59,553 nt of DNA from Christensenella sp. UBA1242 (GTDB lineage Bacteria > Bacillota > Clostridia > Christensenellales > UBA1242). Where the stretch lies: positions 1-59,553 of the forward strand of contig DBWI01000028.1 in NCBI GenBank assembly GCA_002308915.1, given 5' to 3'. The position numbers were made by a program, and so were the translations under genes. The notes under the pieces were generated by a model. It did no database searches. It was not told the origin of the DNA and saw only the letters and a list, made by a program, of their open reading frames with translations. Shown here in pieces: positions 25,627-36,116 of this stretch (the first letter of the stretch is position 1; each line of letters starts with the position of its first letter).

Positions 25627-26676
25627 ATGAAAAGAACTATTGTATTAACCGGTGGCGGTACTGCAGGACACATTATGCCCAATGTTGCACTTTTGCCAGA
25701 CCTAAAAAAACACTTTGATAGCATTTATTACATAGGCACAAATGGAATGGAAAAAGAAATTATTTCAAAACAAAATATACCATTCTTTGAAATTACTGCA
25801 ACAAAATTTGTTAGAAAAATATCCTTAAAAACATTAAAAATACCTTTTTTACTGTTAAAAAGTGTGTTTGAAGCCAAAAAATTACTAAAAAAACTAAAAC
25901 CAGATGTAATTTTTTCAAAAGGCGGATATGTTTCTGTTCCCGTATGTATTGCAGCAAAAAAACTTAAAATTCCAGTTGTAACACACGAAAGCGATTTGAG
26001 TATGGGACTTGCAAATAAGATTATCGCACACTACGCAAATTGTGTTTGCACAACTTTTGAAAAGACAACACATCAAAACAAAAAATGTATATTTACTGGA
26101 AGTCCAATACGAAAAGAAATTTTTGAAGGCAACAAAAATAATATCATATCAAAATTTGATTATGACAAAACAAAACCAACAATTCTTTTTATGGGTGGAA
26201 GTTTGGGAGCTACTGCAATAAATGATTTGGTTAAAAATGAAATTGATAAACTTTGTACTCGATATAATATTTTGCATTTGACAGGAAAAAACTTTCAACC
26301 ACCAACAGCAAAACACTATTACCCACTTTCATTTTGTGACCATATTGAAGACTTGTTTGACCTGTGCGACATTTGTGTTTGCAGAAGCGGTGCAAATACA
26401 ATTATGGAACTTGCCAGCATAAACAAGCCAATGATACTTATTCCACTACCGAAAGGCAACTCAAGAGGCGACCAAGTTGAAAACGCAAAAGAGTTTGAAC
26501 AAAAAGGGCTTGCAAATGTTTTAACACAGGATAGACTAAATTATACTAACCTTGTTTTTGAAATTGAGAAAACTCTTGCAAACAAAACTACTTTGGTTGA
26601 AAGTATGAAACAACTTAATTTGAAAAATGGAAATAAGAATATAGTTGATGTGATACTGGCACACACAAAAAAATGA
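25627..26676 (+). CDS. murG: UDP-GlcNAc:lipid I N-acetylglucosaminyltransferase MurG
   Basis: A 349-residue GT28-family enzyme making lipid II at the inner membrane face. Landmarks are LTGGGTAGHIMPN at the N-terminus, HESDLSMGLANKII, FMGGSLGA, and CRSGANTIMELASINKPMILIPLP forming the UDP-GlcNAc site. The ATG at 25627 is taken; a GTG at 25618 is in frame. It stands alone, 11 kb from murE-mraY-murD-ftsW, so the usual dcw order is broken. Confidence 0.93.
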   Translation: MKRTIVLTGGGTAGHIMPNVALLPDLKKHFDSIYYIGTNGMEKEIISKQNIPFFEITATKFVRKISLKTLKIPFLLLKSVFEAKKLLKKLKPDVIFSKGGYVSVPVCIAAKKLKIPVVTHESDLSMGLANKIIAHYANCVCTTFEKTTHQNKKCIFTGSPIRKEIFEGNKNNIISKFDYDKTKPTILFMGGSLGATAINDLVKNEIDKLCTRYNILHLTGKNFQPPTAKHYYPLSFCDHIEDLFDLCDICVCRSGANTIMELASINKPMILIPLPKGNSRGDQVENAKEFEQKGLANVLTQDRLNYTNLVFEIEKTLANKTTLVESMKQLNLKNGNKNIVDVILAHTKK

Positions 26677-26708
26677 CTAGCAATTAAATTTTGCTAGTCA
26701 TTTTTGTT
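26671..26708. terminator. Bidirectional terminator between murG and the giant surface gene
   Basis: AAAAATGACTAGCAA and TTGCTAGTCATTTTT pair between convergent genes, giving T runs on both strands. Confidence 0.85.
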
Positions 26709-26722
26709 TTTAAGAAAATTAC

Positions 26723-29700
26723 TTATTTAGCTTTTTTTGCTGTTTTTGTTGCAGGGCTTTTTGATGTAGTTTTCTTTGTATTTGATGTACTTTTCTTTGC
26801 TTTTTGATTGCTTTTTGATGTATTTTTGCTATTTTTTCTTTTATTTTTTGATTTTTTATCAACAAGATTGTATTGAGCTCTAAGCATTGCTTGCTCTTTT
26901 TTTCTTCTTGCATTTCTTAAGCTAACAAGAACAAATACAATAGTTGCAAGCACTATGATTAAAGTTCCACCATACCAAATTGTTGATGTTAAATCAATGT
27001 GTAATACTGTCATAATTAGCAATGCTGTTAAAACAAAGTTAAGCACAAACAATACATACATTACTCGTCTGTTTTGTGCTGCAACACAAACACTTCCAAG
27101 TAAAACTAATAGTAATAGAATACAATCAAGAACTAATACGATTAATGCCCAAGTTTGCAATTTTGAACCTGTCATGTCAACAAATGCAAATTGAGACAAC
27201 TTGTCTGTTGTTACATAGGCATAATCGCCTTCAACTTTGTAATCAACATATTTAAATTCTGTGTTTGAATGAATGTGCAATACTTTAAAGTCTTTATTTT
27301 TAAGTGATTCTGGTATTGCCATTTTAATCACAACTTTGGCACCTTCTTTGATGTCACTTGGTTGGATTTCAACTTCAACCATTTGTCCATCAACTTCTTT
27401 TGTTTGAATCAATTTTACATCGCATACAGAAACAATCTTGTTTTTGCCAACAAAAGCCAAAACTAATGGACTAAATTTATTCAAATCTTCATCTGTAATT
27501 TCTTTTGTTGTGTTTGATTCAATTGACACATTGTAATCAAATACTTCATTATCTCCTTCAATTGCAACAGATATTCCGCTCTTGTCATCATTTATTTCTT
27601 TTTGAACAATTGTGAAATTACCATCTGTTAATTGAATTTCATAGTTATCAAACATGTTTTGATTGCAAACCAATTTAATCTTACAAATTCCTGGTTTGTC
27701 TAATGAACCATCAACTACATAGCTTGAATTTTCTTTAATTTGATTTACAAGTGCATCACTTTCATCATGTCCAACTACTGTAAATGAGAATGTTGGAATA
27801 CTTTCTCCCAATATAAATGTGGCATCTTCAACAATAACATCTAATTCTGCTTTTTTGATTGTGTATGATTTTGTTACAACTTGTGGTAATACATAATTTT
27901 CAGAGAAATTATCTGTTACTGCAAAACTTGCTGTTGCTGTATATTCACCTGCATTTTTAAATTCTCTATCAACTTCTACTTTGAGTGGAACTATGTTTGT
28001 GAGATGTGTGTAACTTGCTGTAATTGTTTGAACTAATCCTGTGTATGTGAAATCATCTGCTTGCCAATTAATTGTTACTTCAACTGGCTTAATACTATAG
28101 TTATTTGTTACAACATCTGGTAATAAATAGTTGTTATATGGATTGCCATTATCAACAAAGCTTGCCGTTGCAACATAATCATTTGCAACATTCTTAAATT
28201 CTTTGTTCATTGTAACTTTAAGTGAAACTGGATTTTGGCTATCTTTGCCCATGTACTTTGCTGTTACTATTTGTTCAGAACCATTATATGTGTAATTGTC
28301 TTCTGACCATATAATTTCTACTTCAAATGCGTTGATGCTATAAACATTTGTATTTTCTGCTGGCAACTTGTAATTACCATATTCATTGTCATTATCGGCA
28401 AAACTTGCTGTTGCAATATAATCACCAAAATTCTTAAATGCTTTGTCTGTTGTTACTTTAAGTTCAACATCTTCATCATCTATATCTTTGTATGTTGCTA
28501 TGATTACTTGTTCTTCGCCATTATATGTAAAGTTGTTTTCACTCCATGTAATTTGAACTTCTATGGCATTAATATTGTATACACTTGTTGAAACTGCTGG
28601 TAATTTGTAATTACCATATTCATTGTCGCCGTCAACAAAGTTTGCCGTTGCTGTGTACTCTCCTACATTTTTGAATGTGTCACTCATTGTAACTGCAAGC
28701 TCAACATCTTGACCATCAACATCTTGATAACTTGCTGTTACTGTTTGTTCTTCGCCATTATATGTAAAGTTGTTTTCACTCCAAGCAATTACAACTTCTA
28801 ATGCTTTAATATTATAAGTGTTTGTGTTATCTTGTGGTAAGCTATAATTTTGAAGTACATTGTCTAATTCGTTAAATCTTGCTGTTGCTGTGTACTCTCC
28901 AACATTTTTGAATGTGTCACTCATTGTAACTGCAAGTTCAATATCTTGATTGTTCGCATTTTTGTAACTTGCTGTTACTGTTTGTTCTTCGCCATTGTAT
29001 GTAAAGTTATTTTCACTCCATACTATTTCAATTACATATGCTTTAATGTTGTATGTTGCTGTTGCTTCTTCTGGAAGTTTGTAATTGCCAAGTGTGTTAT
29101 CTGTATCTGCAAAATTTGCTGTTGCTGTGTACTCTCCTGCATTTTGGAAAGAATTATCCATTTCAACTACAAGTGCAACATCTTGGTCGTTTGCATCTTT
29201 GTAACTTGCTGTTACTATTTGTTCTTGTTCATTGTATGTAAAGTCGTTTTCACACCAATCAATTACAATTTCTAATGCTTTGATGTTATATGTTTTTGTT
29301 ACTTCTTGTGGAAGTTTGTAATTTCCAAGTGTATTATCTGTATCAGCAAAACTTACTGTTGCTGTGTACTCTCCAAAGTTTTGGAATGTATCACTCATCT
29401 CAACTTTAAGTGCAACATCTTGGTCATTTACATCTTTGTAACTTGCCGTTACTGTTTGTTCTTCACCATTATATGTAAAGTCGTTTTCACTCCAAGCAAT
29501 TACGACTTCAAGAGCTTTGATGTTATAAGTTTCTGTCGCATTTTGTGGAAGTTTGTAGTTGCCAAGTGTGTTATCTGTTTCTGCAAAACTTGCTGTTGCT
29601 GTATACTCTCCAAGGTTTTGGAATGTATCACTCATTTCAACTTTAAGTGCAACATCTTCGCCATTTATATTTTTATAGCTAGCAGTAACAGTTTGTTCTT

Positions 29701-32700
29701 CGCCGTTATATGTGTAATTATCTTCACACCAAGTAATTGCTACTTCGTAAGCCTTAACATTATATATAGCTGTTGCATTTTGTGGAAGTTTGTAGTTGCC
29801 AAGTGTGTTGTCTGTTTCTACAAAACTTGCTGTTGCTGTGTATTCTCCAAAGTTTTGGAATGTGTCACTCATTTCAACTTTAAGTGCAACATCTTGATTG
29901 TTTACATCTTTGTAACTTGCTGTTACTGTTTGTTCTTCACCATTATATGTGAAGTCATTTTCACTCCAAGTAATTTCAATTTCCAAAGGATTGATTGTAA
30001 GTTCTGCAGTCATATTATCAATTGGATAGTAATTATCTGCATCACCTGTAAATGTTGCTGTTACAACATAAGCTGTATTACTTGCATTTGTTTGTCCATT
30101 GCCTGTATAGTCAACTTCTACACCATTTGGCAATTCACCACTAATTTGAAGTGATTTTGCATTGCCATCGTATGTAAATTCACCATTTGCAAATGTTACA
30201 CCACTCATGTCGTATGTTGCTTTGCCAATTGTAACAACAAATGAACCTGTTGCATCGTCATGGTTTGGTGCTGTTGCCTTAAAGTAAACTGTATATTCAC
30301 CTGCTTCTACAAATGTTGGCATTGCACCATATTCACCATCTTGAGCTGCTGCATATGTGAATGTAACTGGTTGATTATTTACTGCTGTTGCAGATGTTGT
30401 CACTTCTGTTGTAAGTTCTAAACCTGTGTATGTAAGTGTGCCACTTTGAGCAACATTTGCATCCAACTGGGCAGGTTGAATTACAAATTGTAATTGTTTG
30501 TTTTCATCTGTGTTGTCTTGCCAACAATAATTTGTTTTATCATTAATTGCAAATATTACATAATAAGTATCTGCATCTGTTTGTTCATTGTTTGTAATTG
30601 TTACAAATTCTTCAATATCATCAATGTTTTCTATTTCTAGTGATTGAGAATTACCTGTATAAGTATATGGTTCTTCAACTTCAACTGCTTCTGGTAAATC
30701 TATTTTTACTCTAGCAATTGTTACTTGAACGCTATCTTCTGCAATGTTGTTGTGGTTTGCATCGCCTACAACTTTGAAATAAACTGTGTATATTCCAGCA
30801 TTTGTTGCTGTTGGAACTGCTGTTTGATAGTCGCCGTCATTAAGTTTGTATTGAAGTTCTCCACCTTGTGCGCTACCTGCATTAACAAGTGCTTGCGCTT
30901 TAGTTGTGTAAACTAAGTTTGCTATTCCTGTTGGGGCTGTGAGTGTTGCATTTGCTTTGTGAATTACAAGTGTTGCAGTCATATTTGCTATTTCATTGTA
31001 ATTTTCTGCATCTCCAGTAAATACTGCTGTTACTGTGTAACCTGTTTCATTTGCATTTGTTTGTCCATTTCCTGTATATGAAACTGTTACTCCTTGTGGT
31101 AATGTTCCACTAATTGCAAGTGATTTTTCATTACCATCATATGTAAATTCACCATTTGCAAAACTTACTCCACTCATATCGTATGTTGCTTTGCCTATTG
31201 TTACTGTAAAGCTTCCACTATATTTACTATGATTTGGAGCAGTTGCTTTAAAGTAAACTGTGTGATTTCCTACATTTGTGAATGCTGGAACTGTGTCTGT
31301 GTATTCAGCATTTTCTTCATTTGAAGTCGAATATGTAAATGTAACTGGTTGATTGTTTACTGCTGTTGCAGTTGTTGTTACATCTGCTGTTAGTGGCTCA
31401 CCTGTGTATGAGAGTGTTCCATTTTGTGCAACACTTACATTTGTGAGAGTGGCTGGTGAAATAGTAACATTACCATCAATATATTGTTTATTAATATCGT
31501 TATGATTTTCATCACCAACAACTTTATAGCAAACACTGTAACTCTTTACATTTGTTCCTGTTGGGACATCTGTTGAATAATTTTCTAAATCAAGAGTATA
31601 CCAAATTGTTCCACCAGTTGCTTCACCTGCTGTTACAAGTGCTTGCGCTGAACCTGTATAAACAAGACCAGAAATTCCTGCTGGTGCTGTTACAAGAACA
31701 GAGTCTGCTTTTTTGATGTAAGCATTAACTGTTCCACTTGCTTCGTTATGGTTTGGAGCAGTTGCTTTGTAATATACTATGTGATTTCCTGCATTTGTGA
31801 ATGCTGGCATTTCACCATATTCACCATTTTCTGTTTCTGAATATGTGAATGTAACTTGTTGATTGTTTACTGCTGTTGCAGTTGTTGTTACATTAATAAC
31901 TTGTGGTTGACCATTGTATGTATATGTTCCATCCCTTTCAACATTAACATTTGTAAGAGTGGCATTTGTAATTGCAACTGCAAATGCAGATTGATTAATA
32001 TCATTGTGGTTTTCATCACCTACAACTTTATATGTTATCATATAGGCTTTTGCATCTATACCTGTTGGAATATCAGCAGTAAATTGACCATTGTTTTGCA
32101 TAAATTGTATTGTTCCACCAGTTGCTTCACCTGCTGTTACAAGTGCTTGTGCTGAACCTGTGTAAACAAGACCAGAAATTGCTGTTGGTTCTGTTACAAG
32201 AACAGAGTTCGCTTTTGCAATTGTTACTGTAAAGTTTCCTGTTGCTTCGTTATGGTTTGGAGCAGTTACTTTGTAATAAACTGTGTAATTTCCTGCATTT
32301 GTAAATGCTGGAATATTTTCACTATAATTTGTACCATCTGAACTATATGTAAATGATGTAGCTTGGCTATTTACTGCTGTTGCTTGAGCGTTTACAGTCG
32401 CTGTTTGTGCTGAACCTGTGTATGTAAGTTCTTCACTTTGAACAACACTAACATTTGTGAGTGTTGCAAAGTTAATTGTCAAACTTGCAGTCATATCGGC
32501 TATTGCATTGTAATTATCTGCATCACCTGTGAATATTGCTGTTACTGTGTAAACTGTTGCACTTGCATTTACTTGTCCATTGCCTGTGTAATTAACTTGA
32601 ACACCTTGTGGCAATGTTCCACTAATTCCAAGTGATTTTGCATTACCGTCATATGTAAATTCACCATTTGCAAAACTTACACCACTCATATCGTATGTTG

Positions 32701-34624
32701 CTTTTGCTATTGTAAAGTTAGTTGTTGCTGTTGCACTGCTATAGTTAGTTGTTTCTGCAACTGTTGCTTTTACTGTATATGTTCCTGCGTTTGTTGGTTT
32801 TGTTGCTGTGTATGTGCTATCGTCTGCTCCGCTTACTTTGTAAGCGTATGTTACTTCTCCGTTTCCATCATTCCCACTAACACTTGGGTCGCTTGCTGCT
32901 GAACCATATGTCCAAGCTGCCATACTTACTGTTAATGTTAAATCTGCTTTGCCGATTGCTACTTCAAAACTTGCTTCTGCAATATCATTGTGGTTAGCAT
33001 CGCCTAAAACTTTGTAATAAACTGTGTATGTTCCTGGGGCTGTTGCAGCTGGAACTGATGTTCCATATTCGCCGTCATTGAGTTTGTATTGAAGTTGTCC
33101 ACCTTGTGCACTGCCTGCATTAACAAGGTTTTGTGCTGAACCTGTGTAATATAAACCAGTTTTTGCTGTTGGTGCTGTGAGTGTTGCATCTGCTTTGTGA
33201 ATTACAAATAAAAATTCTTTATCATCACTTGTTTGTGTGTCTTTCCAACAATAATTATCTTTATCTGTAAGTGAAACTGTTACAGTGTAACCACTTTCAT
33301 TTGCATTTATTTGTTGATTGCCTGAAATTTCAACAAGCTCATCAAATTCACCAAGAAGTTCATCCCAATTGGCTGGTAAATATTCTTTTTGTTCTCCATC
33401 ATATACATATGTTTTTAAACTAGCTGTTGGAGCATCAATTTGAGCTTTTGCAATTGTTATTGTAAAACTTCCTGTTTTTTCATTATGATTTGCAGCATTA
33501 GCTTTGTAATAAACAGTGTGATTTCCTGCTGGTGTAAATGTTGGAACTGAACTTGTATATGTTCCGTCTATTGTATCACAATATGTGTATGTAACTGATT
33601 GATTGTTAACTACAGTTGCTGATGGAGTTATTGTTGCTGTCTTTTGATCACCATCATAAACTAGTGTATTTGTTTGAACAAAACTTACATTTGTTATATC
33701 TGCATTCTCTACTGTTAATGTGCCTGCTTGGAATGTTATTTCATAATTATCACTTGTCAATCCGCTTGGTGTGATTGTGTAAGTGCCTACAGCATCATTT
33801 TGTGCATATGAACAAGTAAATACAAGACTTCCTCCAAGTACTGCACTAGTTTCGTTGTTTACAAAGATATTATAACCAACTGTGTATGTTGGAACTGCAT
33901 CTCCATATGTTACTGTCATATTATTTGCCATTACTGTAAGTAGTGCTTTTCCAATTACCAATGTTCCATTGTTGTAACTAGGTGTTACATTATAGTTGGT
34001 TGCTGTGATTGTTAATGTTCCACTTGGAGTGATTGTGTAACTACCTGCATTTGTTGGATTTGACTCGCTATATGCATATGACACATCTCCTGTTACATTA
34101 AATACATCAACTGTGTCAGAGCCAACAAGTCCTGCACATGAAAGTGTGTAACCATTTGTTACCACTGCTGGAACACCTGTGTATGTTGTGTTTTGGTCGT
34201 TTGCTGTTACATTTACTGCTACATCTTTTTGTGCAATTGTAACTTGAAATGAACCTTCTGCACTATCATTATAACCTTGCTCAGCTACAGCTTTGTAATA
34301 TACAGTATATGTACCTGCATTTGTAGCTGTTGGTAATTCTGTACTATATTCCCCATCTACTCCTACCTTATATTGCATTGTACCATTTGTTGCAGTACCT
34401 GCAGTGATAAGTGTTTGTGCAGAACCATTAAATACAAGGTCTGTAACAGCTTCTGGGGGAACCGTTACTTCTGCATCACCTTCTGCCAAAACAATTTGAG
34501 TTTCATTGTTTTGGATTTTGCTGTTGTTTGGAATTGCCCAAATAAAAGCAAAAATGGCAACAAATAGCATGACTGCAAATAATGTTGCCCAAAATGATTT
34601 TTTGATTTTAATTTCTTTTTCCAT
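26723..34624 (-). CDS. Giant MBG-repeat surface protein
   Basis: A 2633-residue protein. Residues 10-30 are a signal or anchor helix. Residues about 55-1580 hold many MBG-type domains (repeated FNGSAQ/YTGSAQ-x-LV-x-AG and AGTYTVYYK-x-V-x-D-x-NHN; also FANGEFTYDGNAKSL). Residues about 1580-2200 are nine consecutive units of about 67 residues starting with variants of ITWSENDFTYNGEEQTV and ending NYKLP. Then come about 200 residues of non-repeat domain, three closely spaced transmembrane helices, and a Lys/Ser/Thr-rich tail (about 60 residues) predicted inside the cell or wall-facing. No LPXTG is seen. It probably forms a long stalk-like adhesin. GGAGG precedes the ATG. Confidence 0.85.
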   Translation of the reverse strand: MEKEIKIKKSFWATLFAVMLFVAIFAFIWAIPNNSKIQNNETQIVLAEGDAEVTVPPEAVTDLVFNGSAQTLITAGTATNGTMQYKVGVDGEYSTELPTATNAGTYTVYYKAVAEQGYNDSAEGSFQVTIAQKDVAVNVTANDQNTTYTGVPAVVTNGYTLSCAGLVGSDTVDVFNVTGDVSYAYSESNPTNAGSYTITPSGTLTITATNYNVTPSYNNGTLVIGKALLTVMANNMTVTYGDAVPTYTVGYNIFVNNETSAVLGGSLVFTCSYAQNDAVGTYTITPSGLTSDNYEITFQAGTLTVENADITNVSFVQTNTLVYDGDQKTATITPSATVVNNQSVTYTYCDTIDGTYTSSVPTFTPAGNHTVYYKANAANHNEKTGSFTITIAKAQIDAPTASLKTYVYDGEQKEYLPANWDELLGEFDELVEISGNQQINANESGYTVTVSLTDKDNYCWKDTQTSDDKEFLFVIHKADATLTAPTAKTGLYYTGSAQNLVNAGSAQGGQLQYKLNDGEYGTSVPAATAPGTYTVYYKVLGDANHNDIAEASFEVAIGKADLTLTVSMAAWTYGSAASDPSVSGNDGNGEVTYAYKVSGADDSTYTATKPTNAGTYTVKATVAETTNYSSATATTNFTIAKATYDMSGVSFANGEFTYDGNAKSLGISGTLPQGVQVNYTGNGQVNASATVYTVTAIFTGDADNYNAIADMTASLTINFATLTNVSVVQSEELTYTGSAQTATVNAQATAVNSQATSFTYSSDGTNYSENIPAFTNAGNYTVYYKVTAPNHNEATGNFTVTIAKANSVLVTEPTAISGLVYTGSAQALVTAGEATGGTIQFMQNNGQFTADIPTGIDAKAYMITYKVVGDENHNDINQSAFAVAITNATLTNVNVERDGTYTYNGQPQVINVTTTATAVNNQQVTFTYSETENGEYGEMPAFTNAGNHIVYYKATAPNHNEASGTVNAYIKKADSVLVTAPAGISGLVYTGSAQALVTAGEATGGTIWYTLDLENYSTDVPTGTNVKSYSVCYKVVGDENHNDINKQYIDGNVTISPATLTNVSVAQNGTLSYTGEPLTADVTTTATAVNNQPVTFTYSTSNEENAEYTDTVPAFTNVGNHTVYFKATAPNHSKYSGSFTVTIGKATYDMSGVSFANGEFTYDGNEKSLAISGTLPQGVTVSYTGNGQTNANETGYTVTAVFTGDAENYNEIANMTATLVIHKANATLTAPTGIANLVYTTKAQALVNAGSAQGGELQYKLNDGDYQTAVPTATNAGIYTVYFKVVGDANHNNIAEDSVQVTIARVKIDLPEAVEVEEPYTYTGNSQSLEIENIDDIEEFVTITNNEQTDADTYYVIFAINDKTNYCWQDNTDENKQLQFVIQPAQLDANVAQSGTLTYTGLELTTEVTTSATAVNNQPVTFTYAAAQDGEYGAMPTFVEAGEYTVYFKATAPNHDDATGSFVVTIGKATYDMSGVTFANGEFTYDGNAKSLQISGELPNGVEVDYTGNGQTNASNTAYVVTATFTGDADNYYPIDNMTAELTINPLEIEITWSENDFTYNGEEQTVTASYKDVNNQDVALKVEMSDTFQNFGEYTATASFVETDNTLGNYKLPQNATAIYNVKAYEVAITWCEDNYTYNGEEQTVTASYKNINGEDVALKVEMSDTFQNLGEYTATASFAETDNTLGNYKLPQNATETYNIKALEVVIAWSENDFTYNGEEQTVTASYKDVNDQDVALKVEMSDTFQNFGEYTATVSFADTDNTLGNYKLPQEVTKTYNIKALEIVIDWCENDFTYNEQEQIVTASYKDANDQDVALVVEMDNSFQNAGEYTATANFADTDNTLGNYKLPEEATATYNIKAYVIEIVWSENNFTYNGEEQTVTASYKNANNQDIELAVTMSDTFKNVGEYTATARFNELDNVLQNYSLPQDNTNTYNIKALEVVIAWSENNFTYNGEEQTVTASYQDVDGQDVELAVTMSDTFKNVGEYTATANFVDGDNEYGNYKLPAVSTSVYNINAIEVQITWSENNFTYNGEEQVIIATYKDIDDEDVELKVTTDKAFKNFGDYIATASFADNDNEYGNYKLPAENTNVYSINAFEVEIIWSEDNYTYNGSEQIVTAKYMGKDSQNPVSLKVTMNKEFKNVANDYVATASFVDNGNPYNNYLLPDVVTNNYSIKPVEVTINWQADDFTYTGLVQTITASYTHLTNIVPLKVEVDREFKNAGEYTATASFAVTDNFSENYVLPQVVTKSYTIKKAELDVIVEDATFILGESIPTFSFTVVGHDESDALVNQIKENSSYVVDGSLDKPGICKIKLVCNQNMFDNYEIQLTDGNFTIVQKEINDDKSGISVAIEGDNEVFDYNVSIESNTTKEITDEDLNKFSPLVLAFVGKNKIVSVCDVKLIQTKEVDGQMVEVEIQPSDIKEGAKVVIKMAIPESLKNKDFKVLHIHSNTEFKYVDYKVEGDYAYVTTDKLSQFAFVDMTGSKLQTWALIVLVLDCILLLLVLLGSVCVAAQNRRVMYVLFVLNFVLTALLIMTVLHIDLTSTIWYGGTLIIVLATIVFVLVSLRNARRKKEQAMLRAQYNLVDKKSKNKRKNSKNTSKSNQKAKKSTSNTKKTTSKSPATKTAKKAK

Positions 34625-34648
34625 TAAAATCCTCCATAAAAATAAATT

Positions 34649-34678
34649 GATGCATTTAGCCCAAGCAGTAAATGCATC
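34649..34678 (-). promoter_or_regulatory. 5'-UTR stem-loop of the giant surface gene
   Basis: GATGCATTTA and TAAATGCATC form a perfect 10-bp stem around a 10-base loop, 14 bases before the GGAGG site. It would sit near the 5' end of the mRNA and may stabilise it or modulate initiation. Confidence 0.7.
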
Positions 34679-34692
34679 CCATAGTCGTTGTT

Positions 34693-34701
34693 ATTATAAC
34701 A
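34693..34701 (-). promoter_or_regulatory. Extended -10 promoter of the giant surface gene
   Basis: TGTTATAAT reads as an extended -10 (TG-x-TATAAT). The -35 region is poor. Transcription would begin just before the stem-loop. Confidence 0.5.
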
Positions 34702-34811
34702 CTATCAATTTTTTTTTAAAACTAATTTGAGTAAATTATATTATTTTTTTTACTAAAGTAAAAATGTAATATATTATCATATTAAAATTTATCACAAAAA
34801 CTCATGACAAC

Positions 34812-34841
34812 AAAAAAAGAGTTAATTATGAAAATTAACTC
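34812..34841 (-). terminator. Intrinsic terminator of the U32 peptidase gene
   Basis: GAGTTAAT and ATTAACTC pair around a 7-base loop, followed by seven T residues on the minus strand. Confidence 0.8.
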
Positions 34842-34853
34842 ATTTTTGCTAAA

Positions 34854-36062
34854 TTATTTTATTTTTTGCCTTAAAATATCACCTTTTTCTAATTTTACTG
34901 TTGTATAAAGATATAATTTTTGTTGAACATCTTTTGCGTCTTCAACAATATTTCCATTTTCATCTGTCATCTTTTCAACTTTGATTTGAGCATTGAAAGT
35001 TGGATTTGGTGATAAAACTTCAAGCGTATCCCCAACTTTAAAACGATTACGTTGCTCAATTAAAGTTTTTTCTCCATCACTATTGGCCACAACGCTTGCC
35101 ATAAATTCTGAAGTTTGAACTGGCATAGAACTTGACAAACACTCCTTATCTTTTGCACCAAGATAAAATCCAGTTGTATATTGACGATGACTTGTTTTGT
35201 ATAATTCTTCTTTTAGCTGTTCTAATTCTTGTGAAGTTAAGTGGTCGCCTTTGTCTATCGCCCTACGATATGCATTAACAACATTTGCAACATAATATGG
35301 TGATTTCATTCTTCCTTCAATCTTAAAGCTTGTAACGCCTGCTTCTTCAAGTTCTTTTAGGTGTTCAATCATCATCATGTCTTTTGAATTGAGAATATAT
35401 GTTCCCCTTTCGTCTTCTTGAATTTCGTACTCTTCACCTTTGCGAGATTTTTCTGTTATTGTGTATTCCCATCTGCATGGTTGAGCACAAGCGCCACGAT
35501 TTGCATCTCTGCCAGTTAGATAATTAGAAAGCAAACATCTTCCACTATATGAAATACACATTGCACCATGAACAAAACTTTCTAATTCTATATCTTTTGG
35601 TATCCTTGCTCTAATTGTTTTTATTTCTTCAATACTAAGTTCTCTTGCCAAAATAATACGCTTAATACCAAGTCTTGCCAAAAAGTTGATTGCATAACTA
35701 TTTAACACATTTGCTTGAGTGCTCACATGAATTGTTAAGTTTGGTGCAACTTCACGAATGAGTTCAATAATTCCAAGGTCTGAAACAATAACCGCATCAA
35801 CTTTACATTTTTCTAATTCTTTGATATAGTCAGCAAGACCATCAAAATCTCCTTCATGAGCCAAAATGTTTACTGTTATATAAACTTTTTTGCCAAGTGA
35901 ATGAGCATATGTTGTTGCTTCCAAAATTTCATTATCTGTAAAATTTCCAGCAAATGCTCTTAATCCAAATTTTTTACCAGCAAAGTATACTGCATCTGCA
36001 CCGAACCTAAATGCCGTTTCCATTTTTTCAAAAGTACCTGCTGGAGCTAATAATTCTGCCAT
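34854..36062 (-). CDS. trhP: U32 family peptidase-like tRNA hydroxylation protein TrhP
   Basis: A 402-residue member of the U32 family. Landmarks are ELLAPAGTFEKMETAFRFGADAVYFAG at the N-terminus and, in the middle, ESFVHGAMCISYSGRCLLSN then GACAQPCRWEY with the conserved cysteines. The family (YegQ, YrrN/YrrO) acts with prephenate-derived chemistry in forming 5-hydroxyuridine at tRNA wobble position 34. The matching methyltransferase TrmR is at 44976 in this window, so the 5-methoxyuridine pathway is probably present. It lies downstream of a DUF3343 gene, with a 54-base gap. Confidence 0.85.
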   Translation of the reverse strand: MAELLAPAGTFEKMETAFRFGADAVYFAGKKFGLRAFAGNFTDNEILEATTYAHSLGKKVYITVNILAHEGDFDGLADYIKELEKCKVDAVIVSDLGIIELIREVAPNLTIHVSTQANVLNSYAINFLARLGIKRIILARELSIEEIKTIRARIPKDIELESFVHGAMCISYSGRCLLSNYLTGRDANRGACAQPCRWEYTITEKSRKGEEYEIQEDERGTYILNSKDMMMIEHLKELEEAGVTSFKIEGRMKSPYYVANVVNAYRRAIDKGDHLTSQELEQLKEELYKTSHRQYTTGFYLGAKDKECLSSSMPVQTSEFMASVVANSDGEKTLIEQRNRFKVGDTLEVLSPNPTFNAQIKVEKMTDENGNIVEDAKDVQQKLYLYTTVKLEKGDILRQKIK

Positions 36063-36116
36063 AAATTTCTCCTAACAAAATTATTGTATCACAATGCAAG
36101 TTCTTTTGCAAATATA

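Noticed and set aside
28946..32635. Long plus-strand open frames rich in Cys, Ile and Tyr opposite the giant surface gene
   Set aside because: They mirror the repeat codons of the minus-strand MBG protein, have no ribosome sites and show the repeat period of the real gene.
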